This document shows, piece after piece, positions 25,009-33,112 of a stretch of 64,000 nucleotides of DNA. Within the stretch, counting starts at the first letter, position 1; the number at the start of each line of letters is the position of its first letter. The notes beneath the pieces were generated by a model, which saw only the letters and a list, made by a program, of their open reading frames with translations, was not told where the DNA came from and did no database searches. Origin of the DNA: Streptomyces cathayae (lineage in GTDB: Bacteria; Actinomycetota; Actinomycetes; Streptomycetales; Streptomycetaceae); NCBI RefSeq assembly GCF_029760955.1, contig NZ_CP121682.1, positions 4,836,001 to 4,900,000 on the forward strand. Direction: 5' to 3'. The translations under genes and the position numbers were made by a program.

Positions 25009-25064
25009 GCCCCGGCCTTCCCGAGGAGCCGTCCGGGCCGCGTGGCCGTCGTCCGGACGCGTTC

Positions 25065-25103
25065 AGGCCCCCGGGTGCGTTTTGCGCGCCCTGGGGGCCT
25101 TTG
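25065..25103 (+). terminator. hairpin terminator with short T-run
   Basis: AGGCCCCCGGG pairs with CCCTGGGGGCCT (one mismatch) around a 13-nt loop, followed by TTT. It closes the YqgE-DUF3039 transcript. Confidence 0.65.
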
Positions 25104-25144
25104 TGCTGCCCGCGCGTTGCGCGGAGTGCTTCCGCCGGTCACAG

Positions 25145-25160
25145 AGTGGTCGAGACCTCT
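25145..25160. promoter_or_regulatory. DasR-responsive element (dre-like) upstream of the sugar ABC operon
   Basis: AGTGGTCGAGACCTCT matches the dre consensus A(C/G)TGGTCTAGACCA(C/G)T at 14 of 16 positions, counting the allowed C/G alternatives. It lies 98 bp before the binding-protein gene. DasR is the GlcNAc-responsive GntR regulator of Streptomyces, and the operon ends with a hexosaminidase, which fits. Confidence 0.65.
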
Positions 25161-25257
25161 TGTGGGCCGGTTCACCCAGTACCTAACCTCCGGTGTTGTT
25201 GTGCACGGCGAAACATTCATTGCGTATGTTGCAACGCCCCATCGGAGGAAGCAGTCC

Positions 25258-26550
25258 ATGAAGCTGTCCGTCCGCCTGGTCGCCCTCGCGGCCGTCCTCG
25301 CCACCGCGGCCTGCGCGCCCCAGACTTCCTCGGGCTCCTCCTCGGCCGAGGACGAGAAGACCGGGACCTTACGCGTCTGGCTCTTCCGGGAAGTCAACAA
25401 CGCGCCCAAGGAAGAGGCCGTCGAGTCCGTCGTCGCCGGGTTCGAGCAGGCGCACGACGGCGTCGAGGTCACCGTGGAGTACATCCCGGTCGAGACCCGC
25501 GCCCAGCGCATCAAGGCCGCCTTCAACGACCCGAAGTCCGCGCCCGACCTCGTCGAGTACGGCAACACGGACACCGCCGGATACGTGAAGGACGGCGGAC
25601 TCGCCGACGTCACCGAGGAGTTCGGCGCCTGGGACGAGGCCAAGGACACCGACCCGACCGCCCGGCAGTCGGTCACCGTCGACGGCAGGGTCTACGGCGC
25701 GCCGTACTTCGTCGGCGTGCGCGCGCTCTACTACCGCACCGACGTCTTCGAGGAACTCGGGCTCGAGGCGCCCAGGTCACAGGCCGAGCTGATCTCCACG
25801 GCCCGGAAGATCCGCGCCGCGAAGCCGGAGCTGTACGGCATCGCCGTCGGCGGCGCCTACACCTACGGCGCGATGCCCTTCATCTGGGCCCACGGCGGCG
25901 AACTCGCCACCGGCAAGGGGGGCTCGTACGCCTCAGCGATCGACACCCCCGCCGCCCGCAAGGGCATCGAGGCGTACACCTCCCTCTTCGGCGACGACAA
26001 CTGCCCGGCCGCCAAGTGCGCCGGCATGGGGGGCAACGACACGGTGACCGCCTTCGCCGCGGGCAGGGCCGCCATGGCGATCGGCGGCGACTTCAGCCAC
26101 GCGGCCGTCGAGGCCGGCAAGGTGAAGGGCCGGTACGCGGTCGTGCCGCTGCCGGGAGTGCGGTCCGGGTCCATCGCCCCCGCTTTCGCGGGCGGGAACA
26201 ACCTGGGTGTCCTGAAGTCGACTTCGCACCGCACCCTCGCCGTCGACCTGATGCGGCGGCTCGCCTCGAAGGAGGCGCAGGGCGAACTGTTCGACGCGAT
26301 GGGCTTCCTGCCGACCTTCTCCGACGTGCGGCAGCAGACGGCCGCGAAGGAGCCGTTCCTGAAGCCGTTCGTCGAGACCCTCGCCGCCGACACCAAGTTC
26401 GTGCCGGCCTCGCCGGCCTGGGCGCAGATCGACTCCTCGCTGGTGCTGCCGACGATGTTCCAGGAGGTCGTCAGCGGCAAGAAGGACGTGGCGGCCGCGT
26501 CGGAGAGCGCCGCACGGAAGATGAACGAGGCGTTTGGCTCCGCTGGATGA
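25258..26550 (+). CDS. sugar ABC transporter substrate-binding lipoprotein
   Basis: 430 aa. Lipobox LATAAC at residues 14-19 gives a membrane-anchored lipoprotein. It is a family 1 solute-binding protein (TLRVWLFREVNN, VTVEYIPVETRAQRIKAAF, PDLVEYGNTD, FAAGRAAMAIGGDF). It delivers a sugar, probably a GlcNAc-containing oligosaccharide given the hexosaminidase in the same operon and the upstream dre-like site. Codon 38 is TTA, the rare Leu codon read only by bldA tRNA in Streptomyces. CGGAGGAAG precedes the ATG. The stop overlaps the first permease gene (ATGA). Confidence 0.88.
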   Translation: MKLSVRLVALAAVLATAACAPQTSSGSSSAEDEKTGTLRVWLFREVNNAPKEEAVESVVAGFEQAHDGVEVTVEYIPVETRAQRIKAAFNDPKSAPDLVEYGNTDTAGYVKDGGLADVTEEFGAWDEAKDTDPTARQSVTVDGRVYGAPYFVGVRALYYRTDVFEELGLEAPRSQAELISTARKIRAAKPELYGIAVGGAYTYGAMPFIWAHGGELATGKGGSYASAIDTPAARKGIEAYTSLFGDDNCPAAKCAGMGGNDTVTAFAAGRAAMAIGGDFSHAAVEAGKVKGRYAVVPLPGVRSGSIAPAFAGGNNLGVLKSTSHRTLAVDLMRRLASKEAQGELFDAMGFLPTFSDVRQQTAAKEPFLKPFVETLAADTKFVPASPAWAQIDSSLVLPTMFQEVVSGKKDVAAASESAARKMNEAFGSAG

Positions 26551-27533
26551 CTGTGCCCATGAGCTCGGGGGCTGCGAGTCGTCGGCGGCTGCGGGTGGTG
26601 CGTGGCCGGTCGCGCCCACGCGGCGGTAGCCGCAGATCCAACACGGCCCCGCGCCCCTTTGGGGGCTGGATCACCCCCTGGCTGTATCTGGCGCCCGCCC
26701 TCGTCGTCCTCGGGGGGCTGCTCGCCTATCCGGTCTACCAACTCGGCCTGATCTCGCTCTTCCACTTCACCCAGGCGCAGGTCAGCGGCGGCGAACCGAC
26801 CACCTTCAAGGGGTTCGGCAACTACGCCGAGCTCTTCGCCGACGACCAGTTCTGGCAGGTGCTGCTGGCCACCCTGCTGTTCGCGGCGGCCTGTGTGGTG
26901 TCCACCCTGGCCGTCGGCTGCGCGCTCGCCGTGCTGCTCACCCGGGTGCGCGCCGTGCCCCGGCTCGCCCTGATGCTGGCCGGGCTCGGCGCCTGGGCGA
27001 CCCCGGCCGTCACCGGCTCCACGGTGTGGCTGTTCCTCTTCGACGCCGACTTCGGCCCGGTGAACCGGGTGCTGGGCCTGGGCGACCACGCGTGGACGTA
27101 CGGGCGGTACAGCGCCTTCTTCCTCGTCCTGCTCGAAGTGGTCTGGTGCTCCTTCCCGTTCGTGATGGTCACCGTCTACGCCGGCATCCGCGCCGTACCC
27201 GCCGAGGTGCTGGAGGCCGCCGCCCTGGACGGCGCCTCGCAGTGGCGCATCTGGCGCTCGGTGCTCGCCCCGATGCTCCGGCCGATCCTGGTGGTCGTCA
27301 CCATCCAGTCGGTGATCTGGGACTTCAAGATCTTCACCCAGATCTACGTCATGACGGGCGGCGGCGGCATCGCCGGCCAGAACCTGGTCCTGAACGTCTA
27401 CGCCTACCAGAAGGCGTTCGCGTCCTCGCAGTACAGCCTCGGCGCCGCGATCGGCGTGGTGATGCTGCTGATCCTGCTCTCCGTCACGCTGGTGTACCTG
27501 CGGCTGCTGCGCCGTCAGGGGGAGGAACTGTGA
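26547..27533 (+). CDS. sugar ABC transporter permease (MalF/UgpA-like)
   Basis: 328 aa with six membrane helices after a long basic N-terminus. The inner-membrane component signature EAAALDGASQWRIWRSVLAP is clear. It overlaps the binding protein by 4 bases. Residues about 9-38 (Arg-rich, RRRLRVVRGRSRPRGGSRRS) are encoded by sequence resembling a dispersed intergenic repeat common in Streptomyces genomes, so this tail may be a late insertion. No ATPase gene is in the operon, as usual in Streptomyces, where the shared ATPase MsiK energises many sugar importers. Confidence 0.88.
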   Translation: MTVPMSSGAASRRRLRVVRGRSRPRGGSRRSNTAPRPFGGWITPWLYLAPALVVLGGLLAYPVYQLGLISLFHFTQAQVSGGEPTTFKGFGNYAELFADDQFWQVLLATLLFAAACVVSTLAVGCALAVLLTRVRAVPRLALMLAGLGAWATPAVTGSTVWLFLFDADFGPVNRVLGLGDHAWTYGRYSAFFLVLLEVVWCSFPFVMVTVYAGIRAVPAEVLEAAALDGASQWRIWRSVLAPMLRPILVVVTIQSVIWDFKIFTQIYVMTGGGGIAGQNLVLNVYAYQKAFASSQYSLGAAIGVVMLLILLSVTLVYLRLLRRQGEEL

Positions 27534-28420
27534 GTCTCGTGGACCGGAGCGGGGCGCGCCGGGGGAATCGCCGGGGGAGTCCTGTGCGCCGGTTCGTACG
27601 GCGTCCGTGGCGGCTCGCGGCCGAGGCGACGGCGCTGCTCGTCGCGGTGGTGGTGGCCTTCCCGCTCTACTGGATGGTGCTGGGTGCCTTCAAACCGGCC
27701 GGCGAGATCGAGTCGGACCGGCCCCGGCCGTGGACCCTGACCCCCACCCTGGACTCCTTCCGACGGGTGTTCGGGCAGCAGGAATTCGGCCGGTACTTCG
27801 TCAACAGCGTGGTCGTCGCGGTCGCCGTGGTGATCGCCTCGGCGCTGATCGCCTTTCTCGCGGCGACCGCCGTGACGCGGTTCAGGTTCCGTATGCGGAC
27901 CACCCTGCTGATCATGTTTCTGGTGGCCCAGATGGTGCCCGTGGAGGCGCTGACGATTCCGCTGTTCTTCCTCATGCGGGACCTCGGCCAGTTGAACACG
28001 CTGTGGTCGCTGATCCTGCCGCACATCGCGTTCTCGCTGCCGTTCGCGATCTGGATGCTGCGGGGGTTCGTGAAAGCCGTTCCCGAGGCGCTGGAGGAGG
28101 CCGCGTACATCGACGGAGCGAGCCGCGCGCGGTTCCTGTGGCAGATCCTTTTCCCGCTCGTTCTGCCGGGGCTCGTGGCCACCAGTGTGTTTTCCTTCAT
28201 CTCCACCTGGAACGACTTCCTGTTCGCCAAGTCCTTCATCATCAGCGACATCTCGCAGTCGACGCTTCCGATGGCCCTGCTGGTCTTCTACAAGCCGGAC
28301 GAGCCGGACTGGGGCGGCGTGATGGCGGCGTCCACGGTGATGACGATCCCGGTGCTGGTCTTCTTCGTACTCGTACAGCGGCGCCTGGTCTCCGGACTGG
28401 GCGGAGCGGTAAAGGACTGA
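27530..28420 (+). CDS. sugar ABC transporter permease (MalG/UgpE-like)
   Basis: 296 aa with six helices. EEAAYIDGASRARFLWQILF is the EAA loop that contacts the ATPase. GTG overlaps the stop of the first permease by 4 bases (GTGA). It forms the channel with the first permease. The gap to the hexosaminidase gene is 3 bp, so all four genes form one operon. Confidence 0.9.
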   Translation: MSLVDRSGARRGNRRGSPVRRFVRRPWRLAAEATALLVAVVVAFPLYWMVLGAFKPAGEIESDRPRPWTLTPTLDSFRRVFGQQEFGRYFVNSVVVAVAVVIASALIAFLAATAVTRFRFRMRTTLLIMFLVAQMVPVEALTIPLFFLMRDLGQLNTLWSLILPHIAFSLPFAIWMLRGFVKAVPEALEEAAYIDGASRARFLWQILFPLVLPGLVATSVFSFISTWNDFLFAKSFIISDISQSTLPMALLVFYKPDEPDWGGVMAASTVMTIPVLVFFVLVQRRLVSGLGGAVKD

Positions 28421-28423
28421 ACC

Positions 28424-30085
28424 ATGACCGAACTCATTCCGGCGCCCCGCGGCGTCGTCGCCGGTTCCGGCGAGGTGCGGCTGACGGCGCGCTCCCGGCT
28501 CCACGCCGGTCCCGGGACGGAGGGCGTCGGCCGATGGCTGCGCACCGTCCTCGGGCAGGCGACCGGTCTGCCGCTGGGCGAGGGCAGGGAACTCGACAAC
28601 CCCGACGGCACGGACGGCGACGGCATCGGGCTCCTGCTCGACCCCGGGCTCGGTCCCGAGGAGTACCGCCTCGTCAGCGACCGGACGGGCGTCCTGATCG
28701 AGGGCGGCAGCGCGGCCGGTGTCTTCTGGGGCGCCCAGACGCTGCGGCAGCTCCTCGGCCCCGACGCGTACCGCAGGGCCCCGCTCGGCCGCGACCGGGT
28801 GTGGGCGGTGCCGCACGGGACGATCGAGGATTCCCCCCGCTTCCGCTGGCGCGGACTCATGCTCGACGTCGCCCGGCACTTCATGCCCAAGGAAGGCGTG
28901 CTGCGCTATCTCGATCTGATGGCGGCGCACAAACTCAACGTCCTCCACTTTCATCTGACGGATGATCAGGGGTGGCGTATCGAGATCAAAAGGTATCCGA
29001 AGCTGACCGAGATCGGTTCCTGGCGGGCCCGGACGAAAGTCGGGCACCGGGCGTCACCGCTGTGGGACGACACACCGCACGGTGGCCACTACACGCAGGA
29101 CGACATCCGCGAGATCGTCGCCTACGCCGCCGAGCGGCATATCAGCGTCGTACCGGAGATCGACGTACCCGGGCACTCGCAGGCCGCCATCGCCGCGTAT
29201 CCGGAACTCGGCAACACCGATGTCATCGACACCGCCTCCCTGACCGTCTGGGACACCTGGGGGATCAATCCGAACGTACTCGCCCCCACCGACAACACCC
29301 TGCGCTTCTACGAAGGGGTGCTCGAGGAGGTCCTGGAACTGTTCCCCGCGGACGCCGGCCCCTCCGTTCCCTTTTCGGGGTTCGTACACCTCGGCGGCGA
29401 CGAATGCCCCAAGGACCAGTGGCGTGCGTCGGCCGTCGCGCAGCAGCGGATCAACGACCTCGGCCTGGCCGACGAGGACGCTCTGCAGTCCTGGTTCGTC
29501 GGGCACTTCGCCACCTGGCTCGCCGCGCGGGGGCGCCGGCTGATCGGCTGGGACGAGATCCTGGAGGGGGGACTCGCCCCGGGCGCCGCCGTGTCGTCCT
29601 GGCGCGGCTACGCCGGCGGGGTCGCCGCCGCCCGTGCGGGACACGACGTGGTCATGTGCCCCGAGCAGCACGTCTACCTGGACCACCGGCAGGACGCGGG
29701 CCCCGACGAGCCGGTGCCGATCGGGTACGTGCGCACCCTGGAGGACGTCTACCGGTTCGAGCCCGTGCCGCCGCAGCTGACGGCCGAGGAGGCCGGGCGG
29801 GTCCTGGGCACCCAGGCCAACGCGTGGTCCGAGGTGACGGAGAACCAGGATCGGGTGGACTACCAGGTCTTCCCCCGGCTGGCCGCCTTCGCCGAGGTCG
29901 CCTGGAGCGCGCTGCCGGCTCCCGCGGAACGGGACTTCGCCGATTTCGAACGGCGGACGACGGCCCACCGCCGGCGCCTCGACGCCCTGGGTGTCGCCCA
30001 CCGCCCGCCCACCGGACCGCTCCCCTGGCAGCGGCGCCCCGGAGTGCTGGGCCGCCCCCTCGACGGCCCGCCCCCGAACCGGTAG
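28424..30085 (+). CDS. GH20 beta-N-acetylhexosaminidase, intracellular
   Basis: 553 aa. The N-terminal GH20b domain leads into the catalytic barrel with RFRWRGLMLDVARHFMPKE, HFHLTDDQGWRIEIKRYP and the catalytic pair Asp-Glu in HLGGDECPK (about residues 326-334). No signal peptide is visible, so it likely acts in the cytoplasm on imported chito-oligosaccharides or GlcNAc glycosides, releasing GlcNAc. This explains its place at the end of the transporter operon. It is followed by a long GC-rich terminator. Confidence 0.9.
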   Translation: MTELIPAPRGVVAGSGEVRLTARSRLHAGPGTEGVGRWLRTVLGQATGLPLGEGRELDNPDGTDGDGIGLLLDPGLGPEEYRLVSDRTGVLIEGGSAAGVFWGAQTLRQLLGPDAYRRAPLGRDRVWAVPHGTIEDSPRFRWRGLMLDVARHFMPKEGVLRYLDLMAAHKLNVLHFHLTDDQGWRIEIKRYPKLTEIGSWRARTKVGHRASPLWDDTPHGGHYTQDDIREIVAYAAERHISVVPEIDVPGHSQAAIAAYPELGNTDVIDTASLTVWDTWGINPNVLAPTDNTLRFYEGVLEEVLELFPADAGPSVPFSGFVHLGGDECPKDQWRASAVAQQRINDLGLADEDALQSWFVGHFATWLAARGRRLIGWDEILEGGLAPGAAVSSWRGYAGGVAAARAGHDVVMCPEQHVYLDHRQDAGPDEPVPIGYVRTLEDVYRFEPVPPQLTAEEAGRVLGTQANAWSEVTENQDRVDYQVFPRLAAFAEVAWSALPAPAERDFADFERRTTAHRRRLDALGVAHRPPTGPLPWQRRPGVLGRPLDGPPPNR

Positions 30086-30123
30086 CGCCCGCCCCGCCCC
30101 GCCGGTGCGGGGCGGGGCGGGCG
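30086..30123 (+). terminator. 17-bp stem terminator of the sugar operon
   Basis: CGCCCGCCCCGCCCCGC pairs perfectly with the reverse complement after a CGGT loop, starting directly after the hexosaminidase stop. Confidence 0.75.
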
Positions 30124-30389
30124 CTCCGGCGATGCCCCGAAGTCCGCCCAACTCCTAACAGGTCGTGAAAAAGGACACAAGGGTCACCGAAGAGTGCTGT
30201 TCGACCGCACCGGCGATGTCCCGCCAAATCGGGCCATGTCCGGGGTGAAGTGGGTGAATGCCTCCTAGCGGACCCCTGTCTTCGGCACTCGCGAAGATGT
30301 GCCAGAGTTGCCACGTCCGCCCTGTCAGGTCGTACCGTACGGCTGCGACAGGTGGGACCAGGTGGGGCCGCGGGAAGGGGCAGCCGGTT

Positions 30390-31283
30390 TTGAGCACGCA
30401 CGCACCGCAGGCGGCGCAGGCCGTGACGCTGCCCACGACGCTGGACGAGGCGGTGGCGGCGCTCACCGCCGTGCCCGCCGCCGTGCCCGTCGCGGGCGGC
30501 ACCGACCTGATGGCCTCCGTCAACTCCGGGCAGCTCAGGCCCGCGGCGCTGGTCGGCCTCGGCCGGATCAGCGAGATCCGCGGCTGGCAGTACCAGGACG
30601 GCCACGCGCTGCTCGGCGCGGGCCTCACCCACGCCCGTATGGGCCGCCCCGACTTCGCGGCCCTCATCCCGGCGCTCGCCGCCTCCGCGCGTGCCGCCGG
30701 ACCGCCGCACATCCGCAACGCGGGCACCCTGGGCGGCAACATCGCCTCCGCCGCCCCCACCGGTGACTCGCTGCCCGTGCTGGCCGCGCTGGAGGCGACG
30801 CTGATCATCGCGGGACAGGGCGGAGCCCGCCGGGAGATCCCGGTGTCGCACCTGCTGGCCGGGATGGACATGCTGCGCGCCGGTGAACTCATCGGCTACG
30901 TGCGCGTACCGCTGCTGCACGCCCCGCAGGTGTTCCTCAAGGCCACCGGCCGCACCGGCCCCGGCCGCGCGCTGGCGTCCGTCGCCCTGGTGCTCGACCC
31001 CGCCCGGCGCGGCGTCCGCTGCGCGGTGGGCGCCATAGCGCCGATGGCGCTGCGGCCCCTGGAGGCCGAGCAGTGGGTGGCCCAGCTCATCGACTGGGAC
31101 AACAACCGCGCGATCGTGCCGGAGGCGCTGAACGCGTTCGGGGAGTACGTCGCCGCGGCCTGCATCCCCGACCCGGTCCCCGAGGAGGACGGCTCCGTCA
31201 CGCCGTTGCCCCCCGCGGTACTGCATCTGCGGCGCACCGTCGCCGCGCTGGCCCGACGAGCACTGGGGAGGGCGCTGTCGTGA
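30390..31283 (+). CDS. FAD-binding medium subunit of a molybdenum hydroxylase (xanthine dehydrogenase/CO dehydrogenase family)
   Basis: 297 aa. FAD-binding PCMH motifs VAGGTDLMASVNSGQL and RNAGTLGGNIASAAPTGDS are clear, and the C-terminal CODH flavoprotein domain follows. It carries electrons from the Fe-S subunit to an acceptor. The start is uncertain: TTG 30390 is chosen for GGAAGGGG about 9 nt upstream, since no ATG or GTG suits. The 266-bp region upstream of it holds no gene. Its stop overlaps the next start (GTGA). Confidence 0.85.
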   Translation: MSTHAPQAAQAVTLPTTLDEAVAALTAVPAAVPVAGGTDLMASVNSGQLRPAALVGLGRISEIRGWQYQDGHALLGAGLTHARMGRPDFAALIPALAASARAAGPPHIRNAGTLGGNIASAAPTGDSLPVLAALEATLIIAGQGGARREIPVSHLLAGMDMLRAGELIGYVRVPLLHAPQVFLKATGRTGPGRALASVALVLDPARRGVRCAVGAIAPMALRPLEAEQWVAQLIDWDNNRAIVPEALNAFGEYVAAACIPDPVPEEDGSVTPLPPAVLHLRRTVAALARRALGRALS

Positions 31284-33112
31284 CCGACGAGCAGCACGGA
31301 GAGGGCACGTCCCGGGGCGGCGGCAGCCGCTGGGACCCGTTGCCCCAGGGCGACTACGACGACGGCGCCACGGCCTTCGTGAACCTCCCCGAGGGGGGCA
31401 TCGAGGCCCTGCTGGACTCGATGGAGAGCCCGCTCGCCGCACCCGGCCACGGCTACGTGCCGCCGCCGATCACCGTCACCCCCGCCCCCGAGGGCACCGA
31501 CCCGGCGGCACCCGGCGGCTGGACGGTGCCGGGCGCGCCCGCCGACGGCGCCCAGTGGAACGCCCCGTACGACCCGCAGGCCCCGTACGACCCGCAGGGC
31601 GGCCCGTCCGGGCAGACGGCAGGGCAGGGCGGCCCCGAGGCGCGGACCGCGCAGGGGCACAGCGGGCAGGGGCACAGCGGGCAGGGGCACAGCGGGCAGG
31701 ACCGGTTCACGTACGACCCCGGGGCCTCCGGGCAGTGGGCCTTCGAGGAGCCGCCCGCCGCCGGGAACCCGGCACCGGGTTCCGACGTGACCGGGCAGTG
31801 GTCGATCCCCGTGGCCGAGGGCGACCTCCCGGACGAGTCCGGCGAGTTCACCACCTCCGCCCTGGCCGAGCAGTGGGGCGCCACCCCGCCGGTCACCCCG
31901 CCCGCCACCCTTCCCGGCGGCGCCCCCGCGCCCTGGGCCACGCAGTCCATCGGACAACCGTGGGGGCCGGGTGTACCGGGTGTGGACCCGCATCACCCCG
32001 AGACCGGCTCCGAGCCCGGTTCCGGCCGGGAGCAGGGCGGCCCGGAACCCGGCCGGCCCGCGGAGCCCGGCCGCGACACGCCCACGCCGGGGCGGCCCGC
32101 GCCCGAACCGCCGTCACCCGCCGAGCCCCACTGGCGGACCGAGCCGGAGGCCTACCGGGAGGCGGCCGGAGTGCCGTCCGCCCCTGAGCTCCGCGAGCAC
32201 CCGCAACCGGGCACGGAGGGCGCCGTACGGCCCGCTCCCGGCCCCGGAGAGCCTGCCGAGGCGGCCGAGGGTGCCCGGCGCCCCGAAGCCCCGCACGAGG
32301 CCCAGGAAGCCCCACGACGCCCCACCGGTGACGACCCGTCCGAGCCGGCCGCCGCCCCCGAAGCGGCAGAGCACCCCGAACCCTCCGCGCCCCCCGCGCC
32401 GGACGGCTCGCCGACCGGGACCGAACCGCTCCCCGGAGTCGCGCACGACGATCACCCCCTCGCCACCTACGTGCTGAGCGTCAACGGCACCGACCGGCCC
32501 GTCACCGACGCCTGGATCGGCGAGTCGCTGCTCTACGTGCTGCGCGAGCGCCTCGGGCTCGCCGGTGCCAAGGACGGCTGCTCGCAGGGCGAGTGCGGGG
32601 CCTGCAACGTGCAGGTCGACGGCCGGCTCGTGGCGTCCTGCCTGGTCCCGGCCGTCACCACGGCCGGCAGCGAGGTCCGTACCGTCGAGGGCCTCGCCCA
32701 GGACGGGCAGCCGTCGGACGTGCAGCGGGCACTCGCGCGGTGCGGCGCGGTGCAGTGCGGCTTCTGCGTACCGGGCATGGCGATGACCGTGCACGACCTG
32801 CTGGAGGGCAACCCGGAGCCCAGCCGGCTGGAGACCCGTCAGGCGCTGTGCGGCAACCTGTGCCGCTGCTCCGGCTACCGGGGCGTGGTGGAGGCGGTCC
32901 AGGAGGTCGTCGCCGAACGCGAGGCGCACGCCGAGTACGCCGAGCACGCCGAGCACGCCGAACCCGACCCGGGCGCGGACCCGGGCACGGTTCCGGGCGA
33001 GCCCCGCATCCCGCACCAGGCCGGACCGGGCGCCGGCGGCGTCAACCCCGCCGCGTTCCCGCCCCCCGGACCGCACGACCGGCCCCACGGCCAGGACGGA
33101 GGCCAGGCGTGA
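31280..33112 (+). CDS. 2Fe-2S subunit of a molybdenum hydroxylase with about 400-residue disordered N-terminal extension
   Basis: 610 aa, against about 160 for the usual subunit. The last 200 residues hold a normal two-cluster domain: ferredoxin-like CSQGECGACNVQVDG and helical RCGAVQCGFCVPGMAMT, CGNLCRCSGYRG. Before it lies a Pro/Gly/Glu-rich low-complexity stretch with repeats (DPQAPYDPQ, three copies of GQGHS). The frame stays open with normal codon use, so the extension appears to be coding. It overlaps both neighbours by 4 bases. The extension could bind a partner or the envelope; its role is unknown. Confidence 0.85.
   Translation: MTDEQHGEGTSRGGGSRWDPLPQGDYDDGATAFVNLPEGGIEALLDSMESPLAAPGHGYVPPPITVTPAPEGTDPAAPGGWTVPGAPADGAQWNAPYDPQAPYDPQGGPSGQTAGQGGPEARTAQGHSGQGHSGQGHSGQDRFTYDPGASGQWAFEEPPAAGNPAPGSDVTGQWSIPVAEGDLPDESGEFTTSALAEQWGATPPVTPPATLPGGAPAPWATQSIGQPWGPGVPGVDPHHPETGSEPGSGREQGGPEPGRPAEPGRDTPTPGRPAPEPPSPAEPHWRTEPEAYREAAGVPSAPELREHPQPGTEGAVRPAPGPGEPAEAAEGARRPEAPHEAQEAPRRPTGDDPSEPAAAPEAAEHPEPSAPPAPDGSPTGTEPLPGVAHDDHPLATYVLSVNGTDRPVTDAWIGESLLYVLRERLGLAGAKDGCSQGECGACNVQVDGRLVASCLVPAVTTAGSEVRTVEGLAQDGQPSDVQRALARCGAVQCGFCVPGMAMTVHDLLEGNPEPSRLETRQALCGNLCRCSGYRGVVEAVQEVVAEREAHAEYAEHAEHAEPDPGADPGTVPGEPRIPHQAGPGAGGVNPAAFPPPGPHDRPHGQDGGQA

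Noticed and set aside
25200..25240. LacI-type operator (GTTGCAAC) before the sugar ABC operon
   Set aside because: A single 8-bp palindrome is weak evidence next to the much better DasR-like site; no LacI gene is adjacent.
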